A DNA stretch of 64,000 nt from positions 1 through 64,000 of the forward strand of contig CALIMH010000002.1 of NCBI GenBank assembly GCA_938028725.1, written 5' to 3'. Of the stretch, positions 1-7,198 are shown one piece after another; within the stretch, counting starts at the first letter, position 1; each line of letters begins with the position of its first letter. This DNA comes from an uncultured Anaerolineae bacterium. Lineage in GTDB: Bacteria; Chloroflexota; Anaerolineae; J036; Brachytrichaceae. Under the pieces are notes generated by a model, which was given only the letters and a program-made list of their open reading frames with translations, had not been told where the DNA came from and ran no database searches. Made by a program: the position numbers and the translations under genes.

Positions 1-3
1 TGG

Positions 4-681
4 TCATGGCTTGAGCCGATAGCCGAAGCCGCGCACGGTTTCGATGAGGTCGCGGCTCGTCGGCTGGGTTTGCAGCTTGCGGCGCAGGTAAGAGATGTAG
101 ATGTCCACCATCTTGATTTGCACATCGCGATCGTGCGCCCAGATGCGGTTGAGGATTTGCTCGCGGCTGAGCACTTGGTTGCAGTTGCGCAGGAGATACT
201 CCATCAGCTCCCATTCGGTCGGCGTCAGCTCGATGGGTTGATCGCCGCGATAGCAGGTGTGCTCCGCCAGGTTCATGCGCAGCTCGCCGCACTCCAACAC
301 CGCGCCGTCTGGGCTGGTGATGTCGTAACGGCGGCTGAGCGCCCGCACGCGCGCCAACAGCTCCTCCATGGCGAAAGGCTTGGTGAGGTAATCATCGGCG
401 CCGCTGTCCAGGCCCGACACGCGATCCTCCACCTGGCCGCGCGCGGTGAGCATGAGGATCGGCAAGCGCACGCGCGCGCGGCGGACGGCCAGGCAGATCG
501 AGCGGCCATCGCGCTTCGGCAGCATCCAATCCACAATGGCCACGTCGTAGGTGTTGGTGAGCGCCATCTCCAGGCCCAGGTCGCCGTCGTGGGCGACGTC
601 GGCCTGGATGCCTTCGCGCTTCAACACCCGCGCGATCAGCTCGGCCAACTGTTTGTCGTCCTCCACGAGCAACACGCGCAT
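4..681 (-). CDS. OmpR/PhoB-family response regulator
   Basis: A 225-residue two-component response regulator. Residues 1-115 form a receiver domain with the acidic pair D8-D9, the phospho-acceptor D51 in VDWMLP, T79 and K101 in LTKPF. Residues about 128-225 form a winged-helix DNA-binding domain ending in ETVRGFGYRL, typical of OmpR/PhoB proteins. Length is normal. The stop codon TGA overlaps an ATG at about position 8 (ATGA), which would start a downstream gene running off the left edge; a sensor kinase is the usual partner but is not visible. The gene is divergent from the PepSY/ApbE/ferric-reductase operon starting at 817, so that operon is a natural candidate target. This last point is inference from position only. 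Confidence 0.95.
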   Translation of the reverse strand: MRVLLVEDDKQLAELIARVLKREGIQADVAHDGDLGLEMALTNTYDVAIVDWMLPKRDGRSICLAVRRARVRLPILMLTARGQVEDRVSGLDSGADDYLTKPFAMEELLARVRALSRRYDITSPDGAVLECGELRMNLAEHTCYRGDQPIELTPTEWELMEYLLRNCNQVLSREQILNRIWAHDRDVQIKMVDIYISYLRRKLQTQPTSRDLIETVRGFGYRLKP

Positions 682-771
682 ATGTCCACATTCTGCAACA
701 GCGATCGTTGAAATACGGTAGGAATTGCCAGAGGAGATTCTCAGCCAACGCCTACCGCTTTACAACCTTGC

Positions 772-807
772 TGCCTCATACTGTCATGCAGAGTTCTCTA
801 TGAGGCA
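772..807. promoter_or_regulatory. Perfect inverted repeat, possible operator
   Basis: TGCCTCATA at 772-780 is repeated as its exact reverse complement TATGAGGCA at 799-807, with 18 bases between. It lies in the 135-base gap between the divergent response regulator and the PepSY gene, and ends 9 bases before the PepSY start. Two further ATGAGG copies (starting at 800 and 810) make a short direct repeat. A weak promoter for the PepSY operon, TTTACA at 759-764 and TGTCAT at 782-787 with 17-base spacing, would overlap the left arm. It could be a regulator site or a 5' leader hairpin; sequence alone does not decide. Confidence 0.5.
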
Positions 808-816
808 CGATGAGGT

Positions 817-1704
817 ATGAAGCAGCGGACTGCCTTTCTCATCACAACCGGCCTGACGGCCTTCCTGCTGGTCGGCGTAGGAATGCTCGCCAGCAGGATT
901 GATCTCTCGAACAATGGAGCCGCATCCCCAACGGAGACCGTTGAGTCAGCGGCAGAGGCGCTGCCGGCGCAGCCCGATCTATCGCCAGCAGCGGAGCAGA
1001 TGCCGGTCGCGCCCGGACTGTCCCAGCCGGCGACAACGCCGCAGCTACCGACTACAGCGGGCTTGGCCTCCCTGCCTTCGTCAGCGACGGAGCCGGCAGG
1101 CCAAGCCATGGAGACGCAGCCGCCTGCGGCAACGGACGCTCCGCCCCCAACGCCAACGGCCGACGTCATTGCCGTGCTGACCGAGCGCGAGGCGCAATAT
1201 CGCGCTTTGCTGGAGGAGGCGAATCGGCGTTTGGAGGAGGCGAATCAGCAACTGGCTAAGCTGGAGCAACAACTCGAAGCTGTCCAAGCGACGCAATCCG
1301 CGCCTGCGCCTGTTGCCAACGCATCACAGTCGCAGGCCACACAACGCCCGCGCGTCCAACCGGCGCAGCCGCAGCCGGTGATTCAGGCGGCCCTCACGCC
1401 GCAGCGCGCGCTGGAGATCGCGCTCATCACCGCGCCCGGCACGGTGGCCCAGCGCATGCCGGAGCTGGTGGACTTCCAGGGCGTGGTCGCTTATGAGGTG
1501 CTGCTCAACGCCGGCACGATGTATATAGATGCCAACAGCGGCGCGATCCTCTACAACGGGGTCGTGGTCCAGCCGCCTCCACCGCCGCAATCTCCCCCCG
1601 TTTACTACGATGACGATGATGACGACGATCACGACGACGATGACCATGAGAAGCACGAGAAGCACGAGAAGAAAGAGAAGAAAAAGAAGAAGCACAAGGA
1701 TTGA
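817..1704 (+). CDS. PepSY-domain exported protein with Asp/His/Lys-rich tail
   Basis: 295 residues. Residues 7-26 are a hydrophobic export or anchor segment. Residues 30-115 are Pro/Ala/Thr-rich linker, 116-158 a heptad-like coiled coil containing two LEEAN repeats, and about 190-250 a PepSY-like domain (ALTPQRALEIAL near the start, DANSGAILYNG at the end). After a proline run comes a tail from about residue 265 made first of Asp and His, then of His/Glu/Lys. PepSY domains occur in exported proteins and near membrane redox proteins; no enzymatic role is expected. The tail looks suited to binding metal ions, which is inference. First gene of a tight operon with the Pro-rich protein, the ApbE-like protein and the ferric-reductase-like protein. 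Confidence 0.8.
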   Translation: MKQRTAFLITTGLTAFLLVGVGMLASRIDLSNNGAASPTETVESAAEALPAQPDLSPAAEQMPVAPGLSQPATTPQLPTTAGLASLPSSATEPAGQAMETQPPAATDAPPPTPTADVIAVLTEREAQYRALLEEANRRLEEANQQLAKLEQQLEAVQATQSAPAPVANASQSQATQRPRVQPAQPQPVIQAALTPQRALEIALITAPGTVAQRMPELVDFQGVVAYEVLLNAGTMYIDANSGAILYNGVVVQPPPPPQSPPVYYDDDDDDDHDDDDHEKHEKHEKKEKKKKKHKD

Positions 1705-1726
1705 CACAGTAAGGAGTTGAGCAACC

Positions 1727-2275
1727 ATGACTGCTAGAGCGGCATCGCCAGGTCAGGGGCGCGTTGCGCAGCAGGTAGCCGCCTCGGCCGCAAAGTTGTT
1801 GATCGGCGCGGCATCGCTGACCGCCGCCGTAGGGGGCGGCGCGTGGTTGGCCGCGCAACAAACGAAGTTTGATGAGTTCGCGCAACCAGCGGAGGGCATC
1901 GCGTTCGGTGAGACCAACGGCAGCGCGTCAGCCGCGCAAACTTGGGAGGTGGAGACCCTGCCGGCAGAGCCGCTGCCCGCTGTAGCGGCAGAGCCGCCCG
2001 CTCCGGCGCCTGTGTTGCCGGTGTTGGAGCCGCTGCCGACCGTTGTGCCGCTGCGCCAAGTGCAGGCGCCGACGGCTGCGGCCAAGCTAAAGCCATCGGC
2101 GGCTGCGCCGCGCCGGCCGGCGGTCAACCCCGCGCCGGCCATGGCGCAGCAGGCGCCTCTGCCGCAGGCCCAGCCGGCGGTTGCGCCGGCCCCACAGCCC
2201 GCCCTGCGTCGCGTGCAGGCGCCGCCGCCGCCACCCGCGCGGCCGCCGGTCGCCCGTTCGCGCTCCTCGCGCTGA
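1727..2275 (+). CDS. Membrane-anchored Pro/Ala-rich protein, unknown function
   Basis: 182 residues, not recognised as a known family. An AAGGAG ribosome binding site sits at about 1710-1715, before the ATG at 1727. Residues about 17-44 include one hydrophobic stretch (LLIGAASLTAAVGGGAWL) that should anchor the protein, and the remainder is a long Pro/Ala/Val/Gln-rich, probably extended, outer segment ending in a basic proline tail. It lacks cysteines and the SGAT-type motif that ApbE enzymes flavinylate. Its place between the PepSY protein and the ApbE-like enzyme, with 22 and 3 bases on either side, suggests a spacer or scaffold role in the same membrane redox assembly. Confidence 0.7.
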   Translation: MTARAASPGQGRVAQQVAASAAKLLIGAASLTAAVGGGAWLAAQQTKFDEFAQPAEGIAFGETNGSASAAQTWEVETLPAEPLPAVAAEPPAPAPVLPVLEPLPTVVPLRQVQAPTAAAKLKPSAAAPRRPAVNPAPAMAQQAPLPQAQPAVAPAPQPALRRVQAPPPPPARPPVARSRSSR

Positions 2276-2278
2276 CCG

Positions 2279-3238
2279 ATGCAGCGCATCCGCTTTCGCG
2301 CCATGGGCTGCCAGATGGCGGCGGTGGTGGACTCGGACGCGCCGGAGGCCGCCGAGGCGCTGCGCAACGTGCCGGTGTGGTTCGAGGTGTGGGAGCAGTG
2401 CCTGAGCCGCTTCCGGCCATCCAGCGAGCTGAGCCGGCTCAACGCGCGCACCGGCGAATGGGTGGAGGTGAGCGACACGCTGTGGGCGGTGCTGAACGCG
2501 GCGCTGGAGGCGGCCCGCTTCACCGATGACGCCGTGACGCCCACTGTGCACGATGCGCTGCTGCGCGTGGGCTACGACCGTTCGTTTGAGCGGCTGCGCA
2601 GCGAGTTGGTTCAGCTCGTGGAGTTGCCGCCGCCACAAGCGGCGGTGGACTGGCGCGAGATCGCCCTCGACCCGGATCGGCGGGCGGTGCGCCTGCCGCG
2701 CGGCGCGCGGGTTGACCTGGGCGGCGTGGCCAAGGGCTGGTGCGCCGAGCAAGCCGCCCGGCGGCTCGCGCAGATCGCGCCGGCGCTGGTGGACGCCGGC
2801 GGCGACATCGCCGTGGCGCCCTCCGCCGACCGCCAGACCGCCTTCCCCATCGGCATCGCCGATCCGCTCAGCGAGGACGGAGACATCGCTCAGGTCGCGC
2901 TGGCCGCCGGCTGCGTGGCGACCTCCGGGCGCGACTATCGCCGCTGGGAAGTTGGCGGCCAGATGGCGCATCATCTCATCGCGCCGCAGACGGGCGCGCC
3001 GGCGGAGACCGATGTGCTGGCCGCCACGGTCATCGCGCCAGATGCGCTGCGCGCCGAAGCCGGCGCCAAGGCGGCCGTGTTGTGGGGCAGCGTGGCCGCT
3101 CTGGATTGGCTTGAAGCCCAACCGGAGGTGGCCGGTTTGATCGTGCGCGCGGATGGGCAGGTGCAAATCACCAGCCAATTCGCGCGCTATGGGATGGTTT
3201 TAGGAGTGAAAGATGAATCAGCCTCAATCGCTGGATGA
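2279..3238 (+). CDS. apbE: ApbE-like FAD:protein FMN transferase with altered metal site
   Basis: 319 residues, similar in length to ApbE. Family landmarks are visible in order: RFRAMGC near residue 10, RFRPSSELSRLN (about 44-55), DLGGVAKGW (about 146-154), VDAGGDIAV, TSGRDYRRW, and HHLIAPQTGAP. ApbE enzymes move FMN from FAD onto a Thr/Ser of exported flavoproteins and use magnesium. The late metal-binding segment, usually ADALxTA, reads A-E260-A-G-A-K264-A here, so the usual Asp and Thr are Glu and Lys; the usual Asp of the IDPRTG motif is Ala. No Tat or lipoprotein signal is obvious. No flavinylation acceptor is visible in the window. It may therefore be a divergent transferase, a FAD hydrolase or a non-catalytic relative. 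It overlaps the next gene by 26 bases. Confidence 0.85.
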   Translation: MQRIRFRAMGCQMAAVVDSDAPEAAEALRNVPVWFEVWEQCLSRFRPSSELSRLNARTGEWVEVSDTLWAVLNAALEAARFTDDAVTPTVHDALLRVGYDRSFERLRSELVQLVELPPPQAAVDWREIALDPDRRAVRLPRGARVDLGGVAKGWCAEQAARRLAQIAPALVDAGGDIAVAPSADRQTAFPIGIADPLSEDGDIAQVALAAGCVATSGRDYRRWEVGGQMAHHLIAPQTGAPAETDVLAATVIAPDALRAEAGAKAAVLWGSVAALDWLEAQPEVAGLIVRADGQVQITSQFARYGMVLGVKDESASIAG

Positions 3239-4052
3239 GCTTCCGGAAGCGTCGTTTGCCGCGCTGATCGGCGCGCTGCTGGCAGCGGTGGCCGGCGCGG
3301 TGTTGGCTCTGCTGGTCGCGCCGGCGTATGTGCCGGCGCTGGCCCAATCGCTGCAAGGCGAATCGCCGAAGGCGTATTGGTACTTCTCGCGCAGCACGGC
3401 GTTCGTCGCATTCGGCCTGTTATGGCTTTCGGTTGTGTTCGGCTTGTTGATGACCGGCAAGCTGTCCACCAGTTGGCCGGGGCATGTGGTTGCCTTTGAG
3501 CTGCATCAATACACCAGCGTACTGGGGTTGGCGTTCGCGCTCTTCCATGCGCTGGTGCTGCTCGGCGACCGCTACATCAACTACACGCTGGCGCAGTTGC
3601 TCGTGCCGATGGGCAGCGTGAACTATCGCGTGGTGGAGGTGGCGCTGGGGCAGGTGGCGTTCTATCTCTTTGCGCTGGTCACCTTCTCCTTCTACGTCCG
3701 GCGGCTGATCACGCAGCGCGTATGGCGGCTGATCCATTACCTGAGCTTCGCCGTGTTTGTGATGGCGCTGGCGCATGGCATCACTGCCGGCAGCGACAGC
3801 GGCGACGCGGTGATCCAGGCGCTGTATTGGTTTGCCGGCGGCAGCGTGCTCTTCCTGACGATCTACCGCGTGCTCAGCCGGTTTGTCCAGCAGCCGGGCC
3901 GCGCCGTTGGCCTTGCCGTTCGCGCAAGTGCAACAGGGCGCGCGCGGGCGAGCGAGGCCAGCGGCCCATCGGGGCCTTCGGCGGTAGGGGCGGGCAGCCG
4001 GCCAGACCATTGGTCATCCCCCAGCGGCGAGACGACGGGATCAGCGGGCTGA
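3213..4052 (+). CDS. Ferric-reductase-like bis-heme membrane protein
   Basis: 279 residues with about six membrane segments. Two histidine pairs, H98/H112 and H175/H188, show the 13-14 residue spacing of transmembrane ferric-reductase/NOX cytochromes, where each pair member ligates one of two stacked b hemes. No NAD(P)H- or FAD-binding domain follows, so electrons must come from or go to a separate partner, as in YedZ/MsrQ-type proteins. The last 60 residues are a low-complexity Gly/Ser/Ala/Arg tail that looks poorly conserved. As the last gene of the PepSY-ApbE operon it probably supplies the electron path across the membrane; substrate unknown. Confidence 0.85.
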   Translation: MNQPQSLDELPEASFAALIGALLAAVAGAVLALLVAPAYVPALAQSLQGESPKAYWYFSRSTAFVAFGLLWLSVVFGLLMTGKLSTSWPGHVVAFELHQYTSVLGLAFALFHALVLLGDRYINYTLAQLLVPMGSVNYRVVEVALGQVAFYLFALVTFSFYVRRLITQRVWRLIHYLSFAVFVMALAHGITAGSDSGDAVIQALYWFAGGSVLFLTIYRVLSRFVQQPGRAVGLAVRASATGRARASEASGPSGPSAVGAGSRPDHWSSPSGETTGSAG

Positions 4053-4125
4053 CATGTGGGCATCGGTGACCCCTCGGCGTGATTGTGCGGATTTCTCACG
4101 GCGCACAGTAGAGCGGTAACCAGAT

Positions 4126-4437
4126 GTGAGAGACCTCATAGCACGCCGGCAAAGAGACACCCGGCGCCCGATCGAGTCCTACGAGCACCGCGATAAGACG
4201 CGGGTCAACAACCCACCTGCCGGCCTGGTGACGCCCGAAACCGACGCTGACGCGGGCGAGTATCAGGATGCCCCCGGCTTCTGCAAGAGTGCGACGCTGG
4301 AGGAGATCCGCAAGCACGGCTATGTGCTCACGCCCGGGCGCTACGTGGGTGCATCGCCCCAGGAGGACGACGGCGAGCCGTTCGCGCATCTGGAGGACCT
4401 AGGGCTTGCAGACAAAGTACGTCTGGATGTGGGGTAG
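4126..4437 (+). pseudogene. Chimeric DNA methyltransferase relic
   Basis: An open frame of about 103 codons that reads as parts of two different methyltransferases. Residues about 13-45, including [15 protein letters not shown], resemble a segment near the start of type III-like site-specific DNA methyltransferases. Residues about 50-85, including [20 protein letters not shown], resemble the C-terminal end of type I HsdM subunits. Neither catalytic motif (FxGxG, NPPF/DPPY) is present. This is best read as a deletion fusion left by a lost restriction-modification locus. Similarities are from memory of the families, not from a search. Confidence 0.6.
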
Positions 4438-4541
4438 GCTCTAAACCCATTTGACCAGTTGCATGAATAATAAGTCGTCGCATCCCCTAGATGGTTGCGA
4501 AGCGGCGAACCAAACAGGGATCCACAAAGTGGGGAATCTAA

Positions 4542-4667
4542 CAACGCATCCGCGCCTACTGGGGCGCCGAGTCACTGCCCTTCGCGCCGGGCGAGCGCCG
4601 GCGCATCGCGGTCAAGATTGTTGATGACTGCGGGATTGAGAGTTTGAAGGTGGTGGAGGTGGGATGA
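4542..4667 (+). pseudogene. C-terminal fragment of a DNA methyltransferase
   Basis: A short open frame between stop codons encoding about 41 residues. RAYWGAESLPF followed by IAVKIVDDCGIESLKV resembles the C-terminus of type III-like (Mod) DNA methyltransferases, where a similar IAVKVIDDRGxE strand occurs. There is no start codon or upstream coding sequence in frame, and 104 bases of non-coding sequence separate it from the other methyltransferase relic. It fits the same decayed restriction-modification locus. Confidence 0.5.
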
Positions 4668-4676
4668 TGAACAAGC

Positions 4677-4889
4677 ATGCGACCTTATTCGCGCGAACAA
4701 ATTGCGGCATTTTGTCAAAAACATAGCATTCGCCGACTGGCGATTTTCGGCTCGGCGCTGCGCGATGACTTTAGCCCCGATAGCGATGTGGACGTGCTGG
4801 TCGAATTCGAGCCGGATCGCATCCCCACCCTGTTGCAGATTGCTGCCGTATTAGCTGGCTTGCAGTTGTGCTCAACTGGGAGCAGGTGA
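4677..4889 (+). pseudogene. Truncated MNT-type nucleotidyltransferase (antitoxin-like)
   Basis: 70 residues. [24 protein letters not shown] contains the GSxxR...SDxDxLV nucleotidyltransferase signature of minimal MNT domain proteins, often antitoxins paired with HEPN toxins. Full-length members run to about 95-110 residues, and here the frame departs from the family after about residue 58 ([11 protein letters not shown]) and ends early. No HEPN partner is present. Another frame continues from about 4868 to 4969 (containing LSQLTTQEVAAQDERAML), with no recognised identity, consistent with a junction at about 4860. Confidence 0.65.
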
Positions 4890-4969
4890 GTCTCTCGCAA
4901 CTCACCACGCAGGAGGTGGCTGCGCAGGATGAAAGGGCGATGCTCGGGTGGATACGTCTGGATGCGTGA
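4868..4969 (+). pseudogene. Unidentified coding remnant
   Basis: A frame of 33 codons ending in TGA at 4967-4969 that reads like protein ([19 protein letters not shown] and a C-terminal LGWIRLDA) but has no start codon. It begins where the nucleotidyltransferase fragment loses family resemblance. I could not identify it. From here to the EF-G-like gene at 5066 I see no further gene, only a possible -10 element TAGAAT at 5041-5046. Confidence 0.3.
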
Positions 4970-5065
4970 GAGGCCGAAACAACGAGCGTCAGCGCGCTTG
5001 TCAAGTTCAGGCGCACAGTGTTAAATCTCTTTGCAGCAGCTAGAATGCACGGAGTGACAAGCGCT

Positions 5066-7108
5066 ATGAAGGAGTATGCAACCGATAAGCTGCGCAACGT
5101 TGCCCTGCTGGGCCACAGCACCACCGGCAAGACAACGTTCGCAGAGGCGATGTTGTTTGCCAGCGGCGCCATCTCACGCATGGGCAAGGTGGAGGACGGC
5201 AACACTGTCTCTGATTTCGATGAAGAAGAGAAGCGCCGCAAGCAGTCTATCTACCTGAGCGTGGTCCCTGTTGAGTGGAAGGACCACAAGATCAATTTGA
5301 TTGACACGCCGGGCTACATGGACTTTCACGGTGAAGTGAGAAGCGCTGTGCGCGTGGCCGATCTGGGCTTGATCTTTGTGGATGCGGTCAGCGGCGTTGA
5401 GGTAGGCACCGAGCTGGCGATGCAGGCAGTGGACGACGCAAAAATCCCCCGCGCTGTCCTTGTCTCGCGGCTCGACCGCGAGCATGCCAACTTCCAGTCC
5501 GTCATGGAGCAACTTCACGAGGTGTTCCATCAGGACATCGTGCCGCTCATGCTGCCGGTGGGCGTGCAGAGCAATTTCACAGGCGTGATAGACCTGGTGA
5601 GCCGCCGCTACTTGAAAGGCCCCAATGGTGAAGTGGCTGAAGTGCCTCCTGAGATGCGCGACTTGGTCGAGCAGGCGCGTGCGCGGCTGATGGAGGCTGC
5701 TGCCGAAGGCGAGGATGACATTTTGGAGAAGTGGTTCGAGACCAACGACCTGAGCGATGAGGAGTTCATCCGCGGCTTGCGCAGCGCGATCCGCAAGCGC
5801 ACCTTCGTGCCGGTGTTTTGTGCATCGCCCGCGCTTGGTGTCGGCATTCATGCCATGCTCTTCTCGCTGGTCAACTACGCGCCGATGCCGTTCGACATGG
5901 GCGCAGACCCAGACGACGGGCTGCACGGCACGGTGCTGTTCGTGTTCAAGACCACCGCAGACCCATTTGTAGGCAAGATCAGCTACTTCCGTGTGGTGGA
6001 GGGGCCGATAAAGAGTGGCGACCTGCGGTTGATCAACGCGCGCACCGGCGAGGAAGAGCGCATCGGCAGCCTCTTTGTGCAGCGCGGCAAGGAGCAAGTG
6101 CCCGCCACGATCCTGCACGTGGGCGACATTGGCACGCTCACCAAGCTGGGCAACGTGCAGACCGGCGATACGCTGTGTGACAAGGCTCATGGCGTCACGC
6201 TGCCGGGGATCGCGTTCCCGAACCCGCTTTTCGCCGTCGCCGTGCATCCCAAATCCAAGAGCGACGCCTCCAAGCTCAGCACCTCGCTGGCGCGCCTGTG
6301 TGAGGAGGATCCCAGCCTGCGCACCGTGTACGACGCCAGCACGAAGGAGACGCTGCTGCTCGGCATGGGTCAGGCCCATATCGACGTGGCGGTTCACCAC
6401 TTACACAACAAGTTTGGCGTGGACGTGGAGACCACCATCCCGAAGGTGAGCTACCGCGAGACGATCACCCGCCACGGCCAGAGCCGCTACCGCCACAAGA
6501 AGCAAACCGGCGGCGCCGGCCAGTTTGCCGAGATTGAAATGATGGTCGAGCCGACCGAGCCAGGCGCCGGCTATGCGTTCGAGTGGAAGGTCTTCGGCGG
6601 TGCGATCAGCAGCTCCTTCCAGCCCAGCATCGAGAAAGGCATCAAACAAGTGATGGAGACCGGCGTATTGGCTGGGTACCCCATCGTGGACGTGAAGTGC
6701 ACGGTGCTGGACGGCAAAGAGCACCCGGTAGATTCCAAGCCAATTGCATTTGAGATTTGTGCGCGTCGCGTCTTCCGCGACGCATTCATGAACGCGTCGC
6801 CAGTGCTGTTGGAGCCTATCTATCACTTCCGCATCGTTGTCCCAGAGGCCGCTCAAGGTGACGTGATCACCATCTTGCGCACCAAGCGCGCTCAGATCGT
6901 CAGCATGGACCAACATGGCAGCCGGGCGATCATCGAGGCGGAGGCGCCGCTGGCGGAGATGCAGCGCTTCGGCAACGACCTCCGCAGTGTGACGCAAGGG
7001 CGCGGCTTTTACACCATGGAGTTCGACCACTACGCGCCGGTGCCCCACAACATCGCCCAGGCGATCATCGCGCAGCACACAGCCGCTGCCCAATCCGAGG
7101 AGGAGTGA
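5066..7108 (+). CDS. EF-G-like translational GTPase (FusA-like)
   Basis: 680 residues from the ATG at 5066, chosen because GGAG (5051-5054) precedes it and a TAGAAT -10-like element at 5041-5046 would lie inside a longer version starting at 5018. It has the EF-G layout: GTPase domain with P loop GHSTTGKTT (16-24) and DTPGYMDF, beta-barrel domain, and domains III-V (GMGQAHIDVAVHHL, then YRHKKQTGGAGQFAEIE). It belongs with the shorter EF-G paralogues, not canonical FusA. The guanine-specificity motif, usually NKxD, reads S134-R-L-D137. The role in translation or recycling is not established. It stands alone, followed after a gap by the molybdenum hydroxylase genes. Confidence 0.9.
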   Translation: MKEYATDKLRNVALLGHSTTGKTTFAEAMLFASGAISRMGKVEDGNTVSDFDEEEKRRKQSIYLSVVPVEWKDHKINLIDTPGYMDFHGEVRSAVRVADLGLIFVDAVSGVEVGTELAMQAVDDAKIPRAVLVSRLDREHANFQSVMEQLHEVFHQDIVPLMLPVGVQSNFTGVIDLVSRRYLKGPNGEVAEVPPEMRDLVEQARARLMEAAAEGEDDILEKWFETNDLSDEEFIRGLRSAIRKRTFVPVFCASPALGVGIHAMLFSLVNYAPMPFDMGADPDDGLHGTVLFVFKTTADPFVGKISYFRVVEGPIKSGDLRLINARTGEEERIGSLFVQRGKEQVPATILHVGDIGTLTKLGNVQTGDTLCDKAHGVTLPGIAFPNPLFAVAVHPKSKSDASKLSTSLARLCEEDPSLRTVYDASTKETLLLGMGQAHIDVAVHHLHNKFGVDVETTIPKVSYRETITRHGQSRYRHKKQTGGAGQFAEIEMMVEPTEPGAGYAFEWKVFGGAISSSFQPSIEKGIKQVMETGVLAGYPIVDVKCTVLDGKEHPVDSKPIAFEICARRVFRDAFMNASPVLLEPIYHFRIVVPEAAQGDVITILRTKRAQIVSMDQHGSRAIIEAEAPLAEMQRFGNDLRSVTQGRGFYTMEFDHYAPVPHNIAQAIIAQHTAAAQSEEE

Positions 7109-7198
7109 GGCAGTGCGCGCTGTAGGGTTGGCCTGGCCTGAGCGCTGGGCGTTCGCCAGAGCCTCTTGCGGCCGCACGCTATCCAGGTGTCTGAAGTG

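Noticed and set aside
1505-1885. Antisense open frames opposite the PepSY tail and Pro-rich gene
   Set aside because: They arise from the repetitive GC-rich coding strand and show only low-complexity translation.
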